A stretch of DNA of 64,000 nt from positions 83,538 through 147,537 of the forward strand of contig NZ_JASOKT010000004.1 in the NCBI RefSeq assembly GCF_030216305.1, in the 5' to 3' direction. Position 1 is the first letter of the stretch. Each line of letters opens with the position of its first letter. Below the pieces are notes generated by a model. The model ran no database searches. It saw nothing but the letters and a program-made list of their open reading frames with translations, and was not told where the DNA came from. Source of the DNA: Actinotignum timonense (GTDB lineage Bacteria; Actinomycetota; Actinomycetes; Actinomycetales; Actinomycetaceae). Both the position numbers and the translations under genes were made by a program. Of the stretch, positions 42,549-51,361 are shown one piece after another.

Positions 42549-43711
42549 CGGGGGCTCTTTTCTTTGGCGTGGTGGGTGGCCGCGCCCGTACCCCGCCTGC
42601 CCGGTACCCGGTCGAGGGCCGCGAGGAGAGGGCGTACCACTTGAGCGGGGTGGAAAGCATTATCCGCGCGCTCGCTGGCTCGGGTACGGGCCGCGGCGAT
42701 GGATTCCGGATCCGCGGCGAAACTGTCCAGCATATCGGCTAGGGCACTCGCATCCCCCGCGGGAACATAGGAGGCGGCGTCCCCGAGCATATCGCGCTGC
42801 GGGGCGGTATCGGAGGTGATGAGGGCCAGGCCGGCGGCCATGCCCTGGTAGGCCTTATTGGGAACCACGCGCTGGGCCTTATCCGAAGTCCCGAAGATGC
42901 CTAGGCAGAGGTCATGGCCGGCAATTTCGCGCGGTAGCGCGACGGCGTCGACCCAATCCCGCCACGTTACCCGCACGTGGGTGCTTTCGTCTTCCAGAAT
43001 CGCGCGCGCTTCGGCGTAATCTTGACCGGTACCGATGAGGGTGACCTCGAGGTCTACGCCGCGCTCCTCGAGGAGGCGCAGGGCGCGCGCAATCGTGACG
43101 GCGCCCTGGAGCGGGGTGAAAAGGCCGTAGAACACCACGCGGGGCGGGGTGTGAACCGGATGCGGGCTGCGGGCCGCGAAGAAACTTTCGGGCGAGCCCA
43201 CGGGCACGACGACACCGCGAGCGCGCAGGCTTTCGGGCATCTGCGCGAGGTGCGCGGGGGTATCCAGGACCGTGATGGTGGAGGCGCGAATGGCGGCGCT
43301 ATCCAGGGTGCGCAGCAGGCGGTCTTTGATACCGGTGTTGAGGCCGCGGTCGGTGGCGGTGGTGGAGGCGAAAATGAGGTGGTCGAGCACGATGGGGGTG
43401 CGCGGGAAGAGGAGGCGGGCCAGGAGCACATCGAAGTGGCCGAGGTAGCCCACCACGATAACGTCCGGTGCATGCGGGCCGCGGAAGCGCCGGGAAGCGC
43501 GCACCAGATGCCACCAGTGCCGGGCAATATCCGCTCCGAAGGAAAGAGCCCCGCGGGCGCTGGCGAGGGCCGCTACCCGGCCGGCGGTGCCGGTATCGAG
43601 GGGAATATTGAGCTCGCGGACCGTGTGGCCGTGCTCGGCCAGCCCGCGCAGCAGCACCCCGACCCGGGGGTGGTTCGCGGTGTTGTAGGTGCCAAAGCCA
43701 AGGATTCTCAC
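42545..43711 (-). CDS. GT4-type glycosyltransferase
   Basis: A 388-residue GT-B protein. The N-terminal Rossmann domain starts MRILGFGTYNTANHPRVGVLL; the C-terminal domain has VVFYGLFTPLQGAVTIARAL and a nucleotide-sugar site with VPNKAYQGMAAGLALITSD. The sugar is unknown. Both ends overlap neighbours by 4 nt (GTGA), so the GT2-GT4-membrane protein trio is translationally coupled. Confidence 0.85.
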   Translation of the reverse strand: MRILGFGTYNTANHPRVGVLLRGLAEHGHTVRELNIPLDTGTAGRVAALASARGALSFGADIARHWWHLVRASRRFRGPHAPDVIVVGYLGHFDVLLARLLFPRTPIVLDHLIFASTTATDRGLNTGIKDRLLRTLDSAAIRASTITVLDTPAHLAQMPESLRARGVVVPVGSPESFFAARSPHPVHTPPRVVFYGLFTPLQGAVTIARALRLLEERGVDLEVTLIGTGQDYAEARAILEDESTHVRVTWRDWVDAVALPREIAGHDLCLGIFGTSDKAQRVVPNKAYQGMAAGLALITSDTAPQRDMLGDAASYVPAGDASALADMLDSFAADPESIAAARTRASERADNAFHPAQVVRPLLAALDRVPGRRGTGAATHHAKEKSPR

Positions 43712-44772
43712 CGGGTGGCTCCCCCGTTCGCGGCGGCAGCCGGATCATCTGGGTGATCTGGGTCATCCATTTCGGGAACGTCGAGGGCATTGGGGGCTTG
43801 GTCGGTGCTCGCGGCGGCAGCCAGCGGGCGCGGCGGGCCGAAACGCAGGGCTTTGATACCTTCTAGTTGCTGTTCGAGGAGGACGCGGTTGGTTTTGAGG
43901 AGGTCGGCGATGATGAGGATGGTGATGGAGATAATGGAGGCCACGATCATGGCCGAGCCGAAAATAAGGGATTGGATATGGCCGGCGCCCTGCCCCATGA
44001 AGTAGAAGATGAGGAAGCGAATGAAGGGGATGGCACCCAGGATCCCGGTGATTGCCGCCGTCCAGCCCAGGGGCACATGGGGTTTGAACATGAGGTAGGA
44101 GCGCACAATCGCGGTCCCGGATTTGAACATGTGCTGGAAAATATTGGAGAACAGGCGTGATTCGCGGGTTTTTGGGTTGGTGGTGATGGGCACGGAGTCG
44201 ATGCGCAGCCGCTTATTTCCGGCTTGGATAATGGTCTCCATGCAGTAGGAGAATTGGGTGACCACATTGAGGCGGTAGAGCGCGCCCTTGGAGTAGGCCC
44301 GGAATCCGGAGGCGGCGTCCGGAAGTTTGGTGCCGGCCGCCCGGTTAACCACCCGGGAACCCACATTCTGCATGAGCTTCTTGAAGCGGGAGAAGTGCGC
44401 GATTTTTGAGGTTTGGCGATCAGCAATAACGATATCGGCGTGCCCGGCCACGATGGGAGCTACCAGTTCCGGGATGGCTTCCTGGGGGTACTGGTTATCG
44501 CCGTCGGTATTCACCACAATATCCGCGCCGTTCGCGAGCGCGTATTCCACCCCGTCCCGGAAGGAGCGGGCCAGGCCCTGGTTGCGGGCGTGGCGCACAA
44601 AGTGTTTCACCCCGTAGGATTTCGCGACCTCAACGGTGGCATCGGTGGAACCGTCATCAATAATGAGGATCTCAATGCTATCGATGCCCGGAATTTCCTT
44701 AGGGATGGATTCCAGTACCAGGGGCAAGGTCTTTTCCTCGTTCAAACACGGAACCTGCACAAATAGTTTCAT
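43708..44772 (-). CDS. GT2 transferase, polyprenyl-phosphate type, with two C-terminal helices
   Basis: A 354-residue GT2 protein. It has CLNEEKTLP, ILIIDDGSTD and the metal site VNTDGDNQYP, and DAASGFRAYS, as in dolichyl/polyprenyl-phosphate sugar transferases. Two transmembrane helices lie near residues 235-255 and 270-292. It likely makes a polyprenyl-phosphate sugar or extends a lipid-linked glycan. The tail is Asp/Pro-rich. GAGAGGG precedes the ATG; it is first in the operon. Confidence 0.87.
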   Translation of the reverse strand: MKLFVQVPCLNEEKTLPLVLESIPKEIPGIDSIEILIIDDGSTDATVEVAKSYGVKHFVRHARNQGLARSFRDGVEYALANGADIVVNTDGDNQYPQEAIPELVAPIVAGHADIVIADRQTSKIAHFSRFKKLMQNVGSRVVNRAAGTKLPDAASGFRAYSKGALYRLNVVTQFSYCMETIIQAGNKRLRIDSVPITTNPKTRESRLFSNIFQHMFKSGTAIVRSYLMFKPHVPLGWTAAITGILGAIPFIRFLIFYFMGQGAGHIQSLIFGSAMIVASIISITILIIADLLKTNRVLLEQQLEGIKALRFGPPRPLAAAASTDQAPNALDVPEMDDPDHPDDPAAAANGGATR

Positions 44773-44925
44773 ATCCCTCTCCGCCGCAGTCGCGATGATC
44801 CAGCACCTAGCCTAACAAGCTCCGCGGCACCGCCACGTCCTCGCCTCCCGCGTGCCGCGGGTCCGCTACAGTACAATTCAAAGAGCAGAAAGCCGATGCC
44901 GCCTCTTCAACCAAAGGATTCCGCC

Positions 44926-46977
44926 GTGACCACTATTTCTTCCTCCTCGGCCAAAGCCGCACTCCGCTCCGCACTCCGCCACGTTCCGGGTGCGGAAGCT
45001 GCCGGTCGCAAAGTGCTCCAGAAGGTTCACTACCGGGTGCCCTGTTCGGAGCAGCCCCTGGTGTCCATCATTATTCCGGTGTACGGGCATTGGAAGGAAA
45101 CATTTGCCTGCCTGAAGGCGGTGGCGGCAACCGCGGGGAATATTCCTTATGAAATCATCGTGGTGGATGATTGTTCTCCGGATTCCACCGGGAAGAAACT
45201 GGATCGTATTTTCGGCTTGCGGGTCATTCATATGCCGAAAAATGGCGGCTTTATTCGGGCCTGTAATACCGGCCTCCAGCATGCTCGCGGTGAGATTGTT
45301 GTCTATCTCAATAATGACACCGAGGTCAGCCCCACCTGGCTTATTCCTATCGTGGAACGCATGGAAGATCCCTCCATCGGGCTGGTAGGTGCTCGTTTGG
45401 TATATGCGGATGGCACGCTTCAGGAGGCAGGTGGCGTCGTTTTTGCCGACGGCGTTACGGAAAACTATGGCAACGGCAATAACCCGGAAAATCACTCCTA
45501 TACCTATTTCCGGGATGTGGATTATTGCTCCGGGGCCTGCTTGGCGGTGCGCAAGTCGATTCTTGACGAGTTAGGTGGCTTCGATGAGCGCTATATCCCC
45601 GCCTATTACGAAGATACCGATCTAGCTTTTGAAGTGCGGCGCCTGGGCTACCGTACCGTTTACGAACCGCGCTCCCTTGTCATTCACCACGAAGGCGTCT
45701 CGAATGGAACAGATACCTCGCAGGGTACGAAGCGCTACCAGGTCATTAATAAGGCAAAATTCGCTCAGAAATGGGCAAAAGAATTAGCATCACAGCCGCT
45801 GAGCCGCTACCAGGACCCGGACTTCGAAATGGAGCGTGCTGTTCATACCAAAAATGTTGTTATTGTATGCGACGGCGCCGTTATCACCCCAGATCTGGAC
45901 TCTGGCTCGGTGCGGATGGAGCAGATTCTGCTGGAGCTGCTCCGGCTCGGATACCAACCGATATTCATCCCGCAAAATAAGGAACGTCCCGAACCTTATG
46001 TTGGAAACCTGACGAAACGTGGAATTCAAGTAGTCTACGACTCGTTCAATGAACACGGCCAAACTAATATCAGCGCCTACGCTCTTACTATTTTGCTTCG
46101 TGGAAATGTACGCGGAGTGATCCTGTCCCGGGTCGGGGTGGCCGCAGCTGCCATCTTCCCGGTGACCCACGCACTTCCGGGCGTCCCCGTTATTTTTGAC
46201 ACGGTGGACCTGCACGGCACCCGCGAATTACGCGAAGCGAAACTGGCCGGTGATGATGCCCTTATCACCGCTGCGCACCAAACCAAGGAATTGGAGCTCG
46301 GGGTTATGCGGGCCAGCACCGCCACCCTGGTTGTTTCTTCCGAGGAAGCAAAAATGCTGCATGCGGTCCATCCCGAACTTCCGGTCTTTGTGGTGGGGAA
46401 TGTGCACGTTCCGGTGGAGCACCCCGCGGGATTGCAGGGGCGGCGCAGCATAAGTTTTATTGGTTCTTTCGCCCATCCCCCGAACGCGGATGGCCTGCAC
46501 TGGTATTTCACCGAGGTGCACCCGCTGGTCCGCGAGGAACTGGGCGATGTTGAGGTCAATGTATACGGGAAGAACCCACCGGAATCGCTGCGCGTTTTCG
46601 AGGGGAACGACGTGAAGCTGTGCGGCTACGCCGCTGATTTAGCTGATGTGTATAATCCGGCCCGGCTCTCCATCGCGCCGCTGCGCTACGGTGCGGGCGT
46701 GAAGGGCAAGGTTGGAGAATCTCTTTCCTGGGGCGTGCCTATTGTGACCACCGATATCGGTGCGGAAGGCATGGGCCTAGAGGACCGCGAGACTGCGCTG
46801 ATCGCCAATAGCCCGGAGGACTTCGCGCGAGCCATTGTGGACGGTATGCGTGATGATGCGCTGTGGGAACGCCTCTCTACCGCGGGTGAACGCCATATTC
46901 AGGAGATCATGGGTGTGCCCCGCCTCCACCACGATCTCGCGGCCGCCTTTGACTTCGCGGGGATCACGCGCGTCTGA
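44926..46977 (+). CDS. GT2-GT4 fusion glycosyltransferase
   Basis: A protein of 683 residues with two transferase domains. The GT2 domain (about 45-290) has VSIIIPVYGH, VVDDCSPDS, YLNNDTEV and AYYEDTDLAFEVRRLGY. The GT4-like domain (about 305-680) ends with RRSISFIGSFAHPPNADG and VPIVTTDIGAEG. It may add two sugars in series. GTG at 44926 is preferred for its AAAGGA site; ATG at 44896 is an alternative. TACAAT upstream may be the -10. Its middle (about 45.8-46.1 kb) is near 50% GC by hand count, well below its neighbours. Confidence 0.87.
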   Translation: MTTISSSSAKAALRSALRHVPGAEAAGRKVLQKVHYRVPCSEQPLVSIIIPVYGHWKETFACLKAVAATAGNIPYEIIVVDDCSPDSTGKKLDRIFGLRVIHMPKNGGFIRACNTGLQHARGEIVVYLNNDTEVSPTWLIPIVERMEDPSIGLVGARLVYADGTLQEAGGVVFADGVTENYGNGNNPENHSYTYFRDVDYCSGACLAVRKSILDELGGFDERYIPAYYEDTDLAFEVRRLGYRTVYEPRSLVIHHEGVSNGTDTSQGTKRYQVINKAKFAQKWAKELASQPLSRYQDPDFEMERAVHTKNVVIVCDGAVITPDLDSGSVRMEQILLELLRLGYQPIFIPQNKERPEPYVGNLTKRGIQVVYDSFNEHGQTNISAYALTILLRGNVRGVILSRVGVAAAAIFPVTHALPGVPVIFDTVDLHGTRELREAKLAGDDALITAAHQTKELELGVMRASTATLVVSSEEAKMLHAVHPELPVFVVGNVHVPVEHPAGLQGRRSISFIGSFAHPPNADGLHWYFTEVHPLVREELGDVEVNVYGKNPPESLRVFEGNDVKLCGYAADLADVYNPARLSIAPLRYGAGVKGKVGESLSWGVPIVTTDIGAEGMGLEDRETALIANSPEDFARAIVDGMRDDALWERLSTAGERHIQEIMGVPRLHHDLAAAFDFAGITRV

Positions 46978-46999
46978 TCGTGCCGCTTGCTCACTAACG

Positions 47000-47034
47000 C
47001 ACTGGCGCACCGGCCTGCTGCTGGTGCGCCAGTG
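47000..47034. terminator. bidirectional terminator
   Basis: A perfect 12-bp stem CACTGGCGCACC/GGTGCGCCAGTG (47000-47011/47023-47034) lies between the convergent fusion transferase and the membrane gene. A second pairing GCTCACT/AGTGAGC (46989-46995/47031-47037) competes with it. Confidence 0.75.
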
Positions 47035-47036
47035 AG

Positions 47037-48875
47037 CTATTCCGCCAGCGTGACGATGGTGAAGTCCGCGTGCGGTTCTATCCGCAGGCGCGGGTCGGAA
47101 GCAATCTGCTCACGCAGGGCCTGCGCTTCCGCGGCGAAAGCATCCGCGGATCCCTGTTCGATTCCCCAGCGGAAATCAAAATTCGGGATGACCACCGCTT
47201 GCACCTGCCCGGTGTAGAGCACCTGCCACACCGAATGCCCGAAGTTCGCGTGTGGGCCGATCACGTCCTGCATTTCCGGCGTCCAGTTTTCCCGAGCCTG
47301 GGCCACGTCTTTATCGCCGAAGGTGTTGTAGAGAACCAAGTCAGATTCGCTCGCAATCACCCCGGCCAGGAAATCATTACCGTCCGAGACCGGGGAACTG
47401 AAAGCCACCACGGCATCGTCCGGCAAGGCAGCATCAAGTTTTTCTGGAATCTCACCGATAAGCACCCCAAGATGTGTGGCCCGGTCGCTAGCACCTACCG
47501 CCAAGCCCGCGAGGTTCGGGGCGGAAGCCAGCACTGCCAGCGCGGCCAAGATTCCGCAGGCCACCCGCCGCCCGCTGCCTCGCGCTTCCCGGCGCACCAG
47601 CGCGCTGATGCCGCTCGCGAGCGCCGCGAGCAGGGCCAGGCGAACCACCAGCATCCAGCGGTAGATAGCCCGCATAAGATCAAGGCCGGGAAGTTCCTCG
47701 TAGAGCGGTGCCCACGGGAAGGTCCATAAGGCTTCCGAGCGGGGCATAAGATAATCAGTCACCTGAATCGGCGGGGTCAAAGGCCCTCGGATTTCCCACC
47801 ATTTCAGGGAGGGCCCTAGGGCAATAACAAAGGCCACCAGGGCTACGCCCACCCACAGCAGCACGTAGCGGCGCGACCCGCGCGCCCACACCAGCACGCA
47901 GATCAGCAATACCAGCGCGGTGATACCGATGTAATTCCAGCGGACGTTGGTGCCGTCCCCCCACAGCAGATCTGCATCCAGCCCGATTCCAAGGAGCTCC
48001 GCCCACCACACACTCGAGGTGGGGATAACCGTGGTGGCAACATCCACGCCCATGGAACGGAAGAAATCTTCGCTGGTACCCATACCGGCCAGGGCCCCAC
48101 CGGCGCTGCGGTAATAGACCACGAGCGCCACGGCGCTGGCCACCGCCATATAAACAAAGCCCAGACCGGCATCCCGCAAGCCGCGGCGCCCGCGCAGCAG
48201 CGGAAGCACAATAACCACCACCCCGGCGGTGAAACCGAGCATGACGAAAGAATATCCGTCAAGGAAAACAGCCCAGGTGAGAACCCCGCACCAGCCAGCT
48301 AGAGCAAGAAGCCGGCGCCACCAGGGGGGCCGCAGCCAGAATTGCAGCAGCACCACGCCCACGTAGACGGTGGCGGGTAGGAGTAGCGCACCCCAGAAGG
48401 TGGTACCGAAATTCCCCATGCCGATAACGGAAGGGTTGATCATCCATACCGCTGCCGCTATCCCGGCGATCAGGCGGTGCGAGGTGAGCCAGAAGAACAG
48501 CCCGTACGCGCCCACCAGTGCCAGGACGATCCAGATGAGGTACCACGCAGAGAGCGCGGCGGCGTCGTCGCCAGGAAAAATGAGTGCAAAGAAGGTGGCC
48601 GCGCGGCTAAAAATACCACCGTTGACCGTGGCGGTACCTTCCGGGAAACCGATGATCGGGCAGCGGCCTTCTTGCAGGTACAGGCGCGGGAACTCGGTTC
48701 CGCATTGGAGGCGCCCGAGGTCGGCCACCCAGGCGTGTACCGGGCCGATGGCCCACGCGTTCACGCCGTAGATAAAGGACAGGGCGATGGAGTAGAGGAG
48801 GGCGCCCAGGCCCGCGAAGCCGCGGGTGCGCCACCGCAGCGGCGCGCTGCGTGGGTGGGCTTCGATAACTGGCAC
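47037..48875 (-). CDS. polytopic membrane protein, GT-C-like, unknown
   Basis: A 612-residue protein with about 12 transmembrane helices and a C-terminal soluble domain (about 480-612). The first loop (GPVHAWVADLGRLQCG) and a large fold of hydrophobic segments resemble GT-C mannosyl/arabinosyl transferase-like proteins, but I see no definite motif. The GTG start has GAGGGGAA upstream. It follows wzt by 54 bp and is probably in the same transcript, so it may modify or finish the exported polysaccharide. Confidence 0.7.
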   Translation of the reverse strand: MPVIEAHPRSAPLRWRTRGFAGLGALLYSIALSFIYGVNAWAIGPVHAWVADLGRLQCGTEFPRLYLQEGRCPIIGFPEGTATVNGGIFSRAATFFALIFPGDDAAALSAWYLIWIVLALVGAYGLFFWLTSHRLIAGIAAAVWMINPSVIGMGNFGTTFWGALLLPATVYVGVVLLQFWLRPPWWRRLLALAGWCGVLTWAVFLDGYSFVMLGFTAGVVVIVLPLLRGRRGLRDAGLGFVYMAVASAVALVVYYRSAGGALAGMGTSEDFFRSMGVDVATTVIPTSSVWWAELLGIGLDADLLWGDGTNVRWNYIGITALVLLICVLVWARGSRRYVLLWVGVALVAFVIALGPSLKWWEIRGPLTPPIQVTDYLMPRSEALWTFPWAPLYEELPGLDLMRAIYRWMLVVRLALLAALASGISALVRREARGSGRRVACGILAALAVLASAPNLAGLAVGASDRATHLGVLIGEIPEKLDAALPDDAVVAFSSPVSDGNDFLAGVIASESDLVLYNTFGDKDVAQARENWTPEMQDVIGPHANFGHSVWQVLYTGQVQAVVIPNFDFRWGIEQGSADAFAAEAQALREQIASDPRLRIEPHADFTIVTLAE

Positions 48876-48929
48876 GTGGTTCCCCTCTATCCGCTCTATC
48901 CGCGGGAGCGATGGTGACCGCGAACGGTA

Positions 48930-50180
48930 TTATTGCTCGGTTCCGCTCCCCGCCTCGATCTTAACATTGTGAACATAGACTTCGGGGAAGGTTTTGACGA
49001 ATCCCGTGGTCATGCCATCGGATTTGGTGGTGAAGAGAGCAACGCTATTGCGCCGCTCGATTTCAATATCAGCACTGTCGAGAATCGCGATATTGACGAT
49101 GTAATCGCCCTCCCCGATATGCAGATCGGGGAGCACCACCATGATGGTGGCGTAGTCTTTTTCTACCGCGGGGAGGGGAAGCTGGAGGCGGCGGCTGGAC
49201 ATTCCGAAAACCGGGGTGCCCTCGTTCATGGTGGCGATTTCCACCACCACGCCGTAATCGCGCATGGGTTCGTGGGCCACCAGATCGAAGGCAATGCGCA
49301 TGGTATCACCGGAAATATGTACGAAAAGCCCGTCGTCGGAGGTACGCACGCCGTCCACAATCGCGGCATTGTCAATACTGCACGGGTGGGTATCCACCGC
49401 GGTGAGCACCCCGCCGTTCTTTTCCGCGAGTTCGGCGAGCATTTGTTCCTGGTAGCCCTGGTGGAGGCGGGACATCGCGTCACGCACATCCCCCACCATA
49501 ACCATGGCGCCTTTATCCAGAACGACGGCGCGATCGCACACCTCAATCACTTGCGCCGCGGAATGTGACACCAGAATAATGGAGCGCCCTTCGCGCTGGA
49601 ATTGGCGAATTTTCTCCATGCATTTCTTCTGGAAAGGCTCATCACCCACCGCGAGGACTTCATCCACGAGCAGGATATCCGGGTCGGAATGCACCGCCAC
49701 CGCGAAAGCGAGGCGCACGTACATCCCGGAGGAATAGAACTTCACCTGGGTGTGGATGAAATCTCGAATCCCGGAAAACTCAATAATGGAATCAAGCTGG
49801 GCGTCGATCTCCGCTTCGGACAAGCCCAGGATAGAAGCATTGAGATAAATATTTTCCATGCCGGTGAGATCCGGGTGGAAACCGGCACCCAATTCGAGAA
49901 GCGCGGCCATGCGCCCGCGGGTGCGGACCTGGCCGGCATCGGGGGTGAGGATCCCACCGATCACTTTGAGGAGGGTGGATTTACCCGAACCGTTCGCCCC
50001 CACCAAGCCCACCGATTCTCCGGCGGCCACGTTGAAGGACACGTTCTTAAGCGCCCAGTATTCTTCCGCGTGGGTGCGCGAACGGGCGGCATTGACCAGG
50101 CGTTCCTTGAGGGATTTATCTTTGTGGACGATGAATTTCTTCGAAACTCCGTCAACTTGAATGACGTCGGGACGTGACAT
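48930..50180 (-). CDS. wzt: polysaccharide ABC exporter ATPase with carbohydrate-binding tail
   Basis: A 416-residue ATPase. The ABC domain (about 1-250) has Walker A GANGSGKST (61-69), the signature YSSGMYVRLAFA, Walker B ILLVDEVL and the H-loop VSHSAAQ. The C-terminal part (about 265-416) is a Wzt_C-like beta domain that in O-antigen systems recognises the capped end of the chain. It pairs with wzm upstream (24 bp apart). This marks ABC-type export of a complete, probably end-modified, polysaccharide. Confidence 0.93.
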   Translation of the reverse strand: MSRPDVIQVDGVSKKFIVHKDKSLKERLVNAARSRTHAEEYWALKNVSFNVAAGESVGLVGANGSGKSTLLKVIGGILTPDAGQVRTRGRMAALLELGAGFHPDLTGMENIYLNASILGLSEAEIDAQLDSIIEFSGIRDFIHTQVKFYSSGMYVRLAFAVAVHSDPDILLVDEVLAVGDEPFQKKCMEKIRQFQREGRSIILVSHSAAQVIEVCDRAVVLDKGAMVMVGDVRDAMSRLHQGYQEQMLAELAEKNGGVLTAVDTHPCSIDNAAIVDGVRTSDDGLFVHISGDTMRIAFDLVAHEPMRDYGVVVEIATMNEGTPVFGMSSRRLQLPLPAVEKDYATIMVVLPDLHIGEGDYIVNIAILDSADIEIERRNSVALFTTKSDGMTTGFVKTFPEVYVHNVKIEAGSGTEQ

Positions 50181-50204
50181 GAGAATCCTTGACTCGCCTT
50201 TCCT

Positions 50205-51131
50205 TTAGAGTTCCTGCGCGAAGTTACGTTGCATACGGGCGAAGTAGCGCTGCGCGAGCCAGAGAAGCACCAGCCCGATGATAAGGAAGATTCCCAGGCG
50301 GGTGAGGAGATGGGAGGGCAGCAGGGCATCCTGCCCGGCCGCCCAGAAGGAATGCTGGAAGCCCATAACCGCCACCGAGGTGGGGTTGAGGAGATAGAGG
50401 TTAATCATCCAGCTGGGCGCCGCCCCGGCGATCATCGCGAAAGAATAGACGGAGGGGGTGAGCCAGAATCCGATGAGAAGAATAACCTCCACGAGGTATT
50501 GCACATCCCGCAGATAAACATTCGCGGCGGAGAGGAACAGCCCGAAGGCCACCGCCCACACCACCACCACCGCCAGGGAGATGGGGAAGTAGATGAGGGC
50601 GCTCCCCCACGGCACCCCGCGAATAATAAGGGCCCCGCATACCAGAATGGCCAGTTGGGAGAGGAAGTCCACAAAGGCCGCACCGGCCGCGGAGAGCGGG
50701 AAGATTTCGCGCGGAAGATAAACCTTCTTGACGATCCCGGAATTACTCACGATCGCCCCGGTGGAGGCCGCCACGATCTGGGAGAAAAGCCCCCAGGCGG
50801 TCAGCCCCGCGAAAACATAGATGGCGAAATCGGGGATGGCGCGTTCGGCGCCCAGCACCTTGCCGATGGCGAAATAGTAGATGAGCAGGTTAATGAGGGG
50901 CCGCACCAGGGTCCACACGTACCCGAGCACCGAATCCTTGTAGCGTGCTTTGAGTTCGCGCCGGGTGAGCAGGCCCAAGAGGTGGCGATGGTCGAAAATA
51001 TCGCGGACGGAAGCTCGCCATCCGCTAAAGAACCCGGTGTCAATAGCCACGCGCGTGAGATCCTGGCTGGCGAGTTTCTCGAAGCGTGTTTGCGCTTCGG
51101 GGCTCACCTCGCGTTCGCGCTCTGCTGCCAT
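50205..51131 (-). CDS. wzm: polysaccharide ABC exporter permease
   Basis: A 308-residue ABC-2 type permease with six transmembrane helices. It has LGLLTRRELKARYKDSVLGYVWTL-like N-terminal elements and GIVKKVYLPREIFPLSA, the coupling segment of the Wzm/TagG family. The start at 51131 follows AGGAAAGG; the longer frame to 51269 is not supported. TAGTAT in the upstream minus strand may be a -10. First gene of wzm-wzt and the membrane gene. Confidence 0.92.
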   Translation of the reverse strand: MAAEREREVSPEAQTRFEKLASQDLTRVAIDTGFFSGWRASVRDIFDHRHLLGLLTRRELKARYKDSVLGYVWTLVRPLINLLIYYFAIGKVLGAERAIPDFAIYVFAGLTAWGLFSQIVAASTGAIVSNSGIVKKVYLPREIFPLSAAGAAFVDFLSQLAILVCGALIIRGVPWGSALIYFPISLAVVVVWAVAFGLFLSAANVYLRDVQYLVEVILLIGFWLTPSVYSFAMIAGAAPSWMINLYLLNPTSVAVMGFQHSFWAAGQDALLPSHLLTRLGIFLIIGLVLLWLAQRYFARMQRNFAQEL

Positions 51132-51361
51132 ACCCGACCTTTCCTGCCGGCATCCGCGCTGATGGCTCCCCACCCGGGTTAGCCGCGCGTATGCACCTAT
51201 CTGTCTCATACTACCTAGCTGCGGGCCAAGCCGCGCGCACAGCCGCGCACCGTCAGCGCCACCTCGCATCGCCTTGTACGATAGAGAAAGTAAGTTTCAC
51301 CCGGGAGCCGCCGCGGCTATGCGAGCCGCGCTTGCCGCCCCGCGGAGGATGATAGGCAGTC

